From NCBI RefSeq assembly GCF_004833285.1, contig NZ_STFG01000020.1:1-60376 (forward strand): a stretch of DNA of 60,376 nt, given 5' to 3'. This DNA is from Lampropedia puyangensis. Its GTDB lineage: Bacteria > Pseudomonadota > Gammaproteobacteria > Burkholderiales > Burkholderiaceae_C. Positions within the stretch are counted from its first letter, which is position 1. The number at the start of each line of letters is the position of its first letter. This document shows positions 57,116 through 60,376 of the stretch, one piece after another. A model generated the notes under the pieces. The model was not told where the DNA came from. It ran no database searches and saw only the letters and a list, made by a program, of their open reading frames with translations. The position numbers and the translations under genes are program-made.

Positions 57116-57310
57116 TGCCGTGGGACGCGCTGTAGCTATATCGCAACATCCAGAGAAGGAATGTGGCAATGTTTGGATTTGTGACGCTGTGACAGTGGCG
57201 CCTGACCCCATGGCTATGGCACAATCGGCTTCAACGTTTTTGATGCACGCCATCAGCGACGTCCCTTTTTATCGCAGCGCGGCTGCGGCCCTTTCCCCAA
57301 GAGGAGAACC

Positions 57311-57967
<657 letters not shown>

Positions 57968-57988
57968 GCTTTACTGCATGCCTTGATT

Positions 57989-58014
57989 AAAAGCCCCTTA
58001 CAGGGGCTTTTTTT
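57989..58014 (+). terminator. Intrinsic terminator of ompA
   Basis: AAGCCCC (57991-57997), loop TTACA, GGGGCTT (58003-58009), then more Ts to 58014, about 24 bases past the ompA stop. A textbook plus-strand terminator. Confidence 0.92.
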
Positions 58015-58083
58015 ATTGCCTATAAATAGCCAGGCACATATCAGCCTACAAGCACACAATGCTTCCAAGGCATAATTGGCAGT

Positions 58084-58809
58084 ATGAGCACACCCGAACT
58101 GCCCCTCAACGCCGATGCGGCGGAACTTAAAAAATTTTCCGATCTGGCCCATAAATGGTGGGACCCAAACGGAGAATTCCAACCACTGCACGCAATCAAT
58201 CCATTGCGACTTGATTGGATCAGTCGCCTCTCAGGCGGTTTAGACCAGAAAATGATTGTGGACGTAGGCTGTGGCGGCGGCATTTTGGCTGATTCGATGG
58301 CACGCCGTGGTGCAGCCGAAGTTTTAGGTATCGATCTTGCTGAAAAATCGCTCAGTGTGGCCAAACTCCATGCCATTGAGGCATCCACGCCAAATATCGA
58401 CTACCAAACCATCAGCGCAGAAGCATTGGCCGCACAACGCCCAGCAAGCTTTGATGTAGTGACCTGCATGGAAATGCTGGAGCACGTACCCAACCCCGAA
58501 TCAATTGTGCAAGCATGCGCCGCAATGGCCAAACCTGGCGGCTGGCTCTTTTTCTCCACCATTAACCGTACCCCAAAGTCATGGCTTTTTGCCATCGTTG
58601 GCGCCGAATATGTATTGCGCATACTTCCACGTGGAACGCACGACCACGCGAAATTCATCACTCCAGCCGAGCTCTCTCTCTGGATTCGCCGCAGTGGGCT
58701 TGAATTGCAAAGCAGCAGCGGCATGGAACACAATCCGCTGACCGGCAGATATTGGCTAAGCAGCAACACCGATGTGAATTACATGCTCGCCGTGCGCAAG
58801 CCATTTTGA
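58084..58809 (+). CDS. ubiG: Ubiquinone methyltransferase UbiG
   Basis: UbiG performs both O-methylations in ubiquinone synthesis. The 241-residue protein has AAELKKFSDLAHKWWDPNGEFQPLHAINPLRLDWI, the family N-terminus, the SAM motif VDVGCGGGILADSMA, DLAEKSLSVAK, VVTCMEMLEHVPNPESIV and FFSTINRTPKSWLFAIVGAEYVLRILP. It is followed after 21 bases by gph on the same strand, the common order in betaproteobacteria. Confidence 0.97.
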   Translation: MSTPELPLNADAAELKKFSDLAHKWWDPNGEFQPLHAINPLRLDWISRLSGGLDQKMIVDVGCGGGILADSMARRGAAEVLGIDLAEKSLSVAKLHAIEASTPNIDYQTISAEALAAQRPASFDVVTCMEMLEHVPNPESIVQACAAMAKPGGWLFFSTINRTPKSWLFAIVGAEYVLRILPRGTHDHAKFITPAELSLWIRRSGLELQSSSGMEHNPLTGRYWLSSNTDVNYMLAVRKPF

Positions 58810-58830
58810 CAAAAATTTGAAGTCCAATTC

Positions 58831-59505
58831 GTGACCGCCCTCTTTCAAAACACCAAAGCCGTCCTCTTTGATCTCGATGGCACATTGATTGATTCAGCCA
58901 CAGAGCTGGCACATGCCGTTAATCGTATGCGAAGCATACGCGGCCTTCCTCCTTTGCCACTTGAGGCCTACCGCCCTTACGTTGGCAGCGGCGCTCGCGG
59001 ATTGCTCCCTATTGGTTTAGGCGTGGGGCATGAGGACAGCGAATTTTCCGCGTTACGCGAGGAATTCTTCGATACCTACGAAGCCTGTATTGGTGAGGCC
59101 ACCATCCCCTTTGACGGGGTTGCACTGCTACTGCAAAAAATCGAACTCGCCCAACTACGCTGGGGGATTGTCACCAACAAAGTTGAGCGATTCGCTATTC
59201 CTATCGTTGAGAAAACGGCTGCCTTCCGCAACTGCAGCGCCTTAATTGGTGGAGATACAACCCCCTACTCCAAACCCAAACCTGAACCATTACTAGAAGC
59301 CGCAACACGCTTACACATCACAGCGTCTGAGTGCATCTACGTGGGAGATGATGTGCGCGACATGGTCGCAGGGCGCGCCGCAGGCATGAAAACCGTCACA
59401 GCACTCTACGGTTACATTTCCCCAAGCGAAAATACGCAAAACTGGCCAGCAGATGCCTACATAGAATCTCCACTACAACTTACACAGTTACTCGGAATAG
59501 ACTAG
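58831..59505 (+). CDS. gph: Phosphoglycolate phosphatase (HAD family)
   Basis: A 224-residue HAD-superfamily hydrolase that removes phosphoglycolate formed from DNA repair or other side reactions. Motif I is VLFDLDGTLIDSATELAHAVN (nucleophile Asp near residue 13), motif II GIVTNKVERFA, motif III with the lysine in PYSKPKPEPLLEA and motif IV YVGDDVRDMVAGRAAGM. The start is GTG at 58831, with GAAG upstream. Short homologues with similar motifs act on other phosphosugars. tmRNA begins 15 bases after the stop. Confidence 0.92.
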   Translation: MTALFQNTKAVLFDLDGTLIDSATELAHAVNRMRSIRGLPPLPLEAYRPYVGSGARGLLPIGLGVGHEDSEFSALREEFFDTYEACIGEATIPFDGVALLLQKIELAQLRWGIVTNKVERFAIPIVEKTAAFRNCSALIGGDTTPYSKPKPEPLLEAATRLHITASECIYVGDDVRDMVAGRAAGMKTVTALYGYISPSENTQNWPADAYIESPLQLTQLLGID

Positions 59506-59519
59506 AATTGCTGTTCTCT

Positions 59520-59895
59520 GGGGCTGTCCTGGTTTCGACGTGGGTACGGATCTGGAGTGGTGCATGTCGAGCTTGAGTTACGCTCGTAAATCTCAATTCA
59601 AAAAACTAACTGCAAACGACGATCGTTTCGCACTCGCTGCTTAATACCGGCGAGACTTGCAACAGCACGTTGATGGGCTGGGCAACAAAGTCGCAAGACT
59701 TTTAGCTGCAAGTTAATTTACATCAACTGGTTGGTTGCCGGGCACCTTGGCAACCAATGAGATCTAAGGATGCTGGCCTTCCTCAAAGCGTGTGGCTGCG
59801 CGTTGTAGAAGGCAAGATCAAATCAGACCACTAAACATGTAGAACTGCCCGGCAAAGGCTTGCGGACGCGGGTTCAATTCCCGCCAGCTCCACCA
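59520..59895 (+). ncRNA. ssrA: tmRNA
   Basis: Transfer-messenger RNA rescues stalled ribosomes. The 5' end GGGGCTGTCCTGGTTTCGACG pairs with the 3' end CCAGCTCCACCA (59884-59895), forming the alanine-tRNA-like half with encoded CCA and the T-arm GGGTTCAATTCCC near 59870. The tag reading frame is at 59612-59644 (GCA AAC GAC GAT CGT TTC GCA CTC GCT GCT TAA), giving ANDDRFALAA. It is the one-piece type. The integrase remnant downstream indicates that its 3' end has been a phage-type integration site. Confidence 0.98.
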
Positions 59896-59906
59896 CTTTT
59901 ACTTCC

Positions 59907-59942
59907 AAGGCCGTCCGCTGACCTCCAGCAGACGGCCTTTTT
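59907..59942 (+). terminator. Intrinsic terminator of ssrA
   Basis: AAGGCCGTC (59907-59915) and GACGGCCTT (59931-59939) with an inner GCTG/CAGC step form a long stem followed by Ts, 12 bases after the tmRNA CCA end. Confidence 0.9.
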
Positions 59943-59962
59943 CATTGGGAAAACAAGGTTTC

Positions 59963-59982
59963 AACGTCCAAGAACGTCCAAG
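59963..59982. repeat. Tandem 10-base repeat near tmRNA
   Basis: AACGTCCAAG occurs twice in a row (59963-59972, 59973-59982), between the ssrA terminator and the integrase remnant. Such short direct repeats are typical arm-type binding sites of tyrosine integrases. Confidence 0.6.
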
Positions 59983-60005
59983 GACTTCTGCTTACTTCCA
60001 CGATT

Positions 60006-60049
60006 TAGATGGGTAACTCTCCAAAAAAGTTACCCATCTAGTTACCCAT
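60006..60049. repeat. GTTACCCAT inverted and direct repeats
   Basis: TAGATGGGTAACT (60006-60018) and AGTTACCCATCTA (60028-60040) are perfect 13-base inverted repeats; a further direct copy GTTACCCAT at 60041-60049 runs into the start codon of the integrase fragment. They may be integrase or excisionase sites, or a regulatory site for the integrase. Confidence 0.6.
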
Positions 60050-60361
60050 GGCAAAGCAAGACCTATTGAATGGCAAGCAGATACGCGCAGAGCTGAAAGC
60101 GGTTCAAGTCACACATGGATAGACACAGGAGCCGCCCTACCCACCCTGCTGCCCACCATCATGAAGCGCCGCAAGGAAAAAAAGCCAATGGGGACCCGCA
60201 CTTGGTACCGCTTACCAGCCAAGCCATTACCGCACTGGAGAACGTGAGAACGCTTAGCGGGCATGGCCGCTACGTTGCTCCCCTCTACCCTGACCTGTGA
60301 GCGCCCTATGAGTGATACCACCGTGCGCAGTGCCATGCACCGTGAATCACACCGGATTTGA
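60048..60361 (+). pseudogene. Decayed tyrosine-type integrase
   Basis: The ATG at 60048 begins a phage-type integrase (QDLLNGKQIRAELKAVQ), which stops after 24 residues at TAG (60120-60122). Further along, in another frame, come KGNGDPHLVPLTSQAI-like and ALENVRTLSGHGRYVAP (about 60178-60297), the region before the catalytic histidines of P4-type integrases, then a stop, and in a third frame RPMSDTTVRSAMHR (about 60305-60345). The central catalytic part is missing. The element is therefore a deleted and frameshifted integrase, a remnant of an island inserted at the tmRNA 3' end. The rest of the window holds no other piece of the island. Confidence 0.8.
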
Positions 60362-60376
60362 TGGAGGCTAGTTAGT

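Overview
The window reads as an ordinary stretch of betaproteobacterial chromosome, most likely from a member of the Comamonadaceae (Burkholderiales). The reasons are the aroA-cmk gene fusion, the run gyrA - hydrolase - serC - pheA - tyrA - aroA/cmk - rpsA - ihfB - lapA - lapB, the ompA - ubiG - gph run on the other side of gyrA, a one-piece tmRNA with tag ANDDRFALAA, and the general codon use. Species cannot be named from the sequence alone.

Layout. 1-3.0 kb (minus): phoH, a small lipoprotein, ybeY, a PHP phosphoesterase and the edge of an unknown gene. 3.2-12.4 kb (plus): ruvA, then a giant periplasmic alpha-2-macroglobulin with an intact thioester motif, overlapped by a pbpC that is broken by a frameshift at an (AC)5 tract. 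12.5-15.3 kb (minus): class V aminotransferase, orphan glutamate-type binding protein, GlcG-like protein. 15.7-24.4 kb (plus): lipoprotein, a structured leader or 6S-like RNA candidate, trpE, chorismate mutase, Tat-type lipoprotein, sbcD, sbcC. 24.6-29.8 kb: MarR regulator with FUSC-type exporter, homoserine kinase (minus), metallo-beta-lactamase-fold hydrolase, AmpG-like permease. 29.8-36.9 kb: a catabolic cassette (TRAP transporter dctPQM, KstD-like flavoprotein, TIM-barrel epimerase, DUF4286-like protein) with a divergent IclR regulator. 37.1-42.0 kb: TetR plus an EmrAB-like MFS/HlyD/NodT tripartite efflux pump. 42.0-44.1 kb: scoAB CoA-transferase with a divergent PAS-LuxR regulator and a perfect operator palindrome between them. 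44.1-57.1 kb (minus): the housekeeping block named above. 57.3-59.9 kb (plus): ompA, ubiG, gph, ssrA. The last 0.5 kb, past the tmRNA 3' end, holds a decayed phage-type integrase and short repeats, the scar or edge of a tmRNA-targeted genomic island.

How it fits together. The core is aromatic amino acid and shikimate metabolism (trpE, a chorismate mutase, pheA, tyrA, aroA), serine/PLP synthesis (serC), translation (rpsA, ybeY, ssrA), DNA maintenance (ruvA, sbcCD, gyrA, ihfB) and envelope functions (lapAB, ompA, alpha-2-macroglobulin/PbpC). Accessory cassettes are each paired with a local regulator. No CRISPR array, intact insertion sequence, tRNA gene or complete prophage was seen. The most notable points are the repeat-associated pbpC frameshift, the uncharacterised TRAP/flavoprotein cassette, the structured RNA candidate before trpE, the terminator placed upstream of thrB, and the integrase scar at ssrA.
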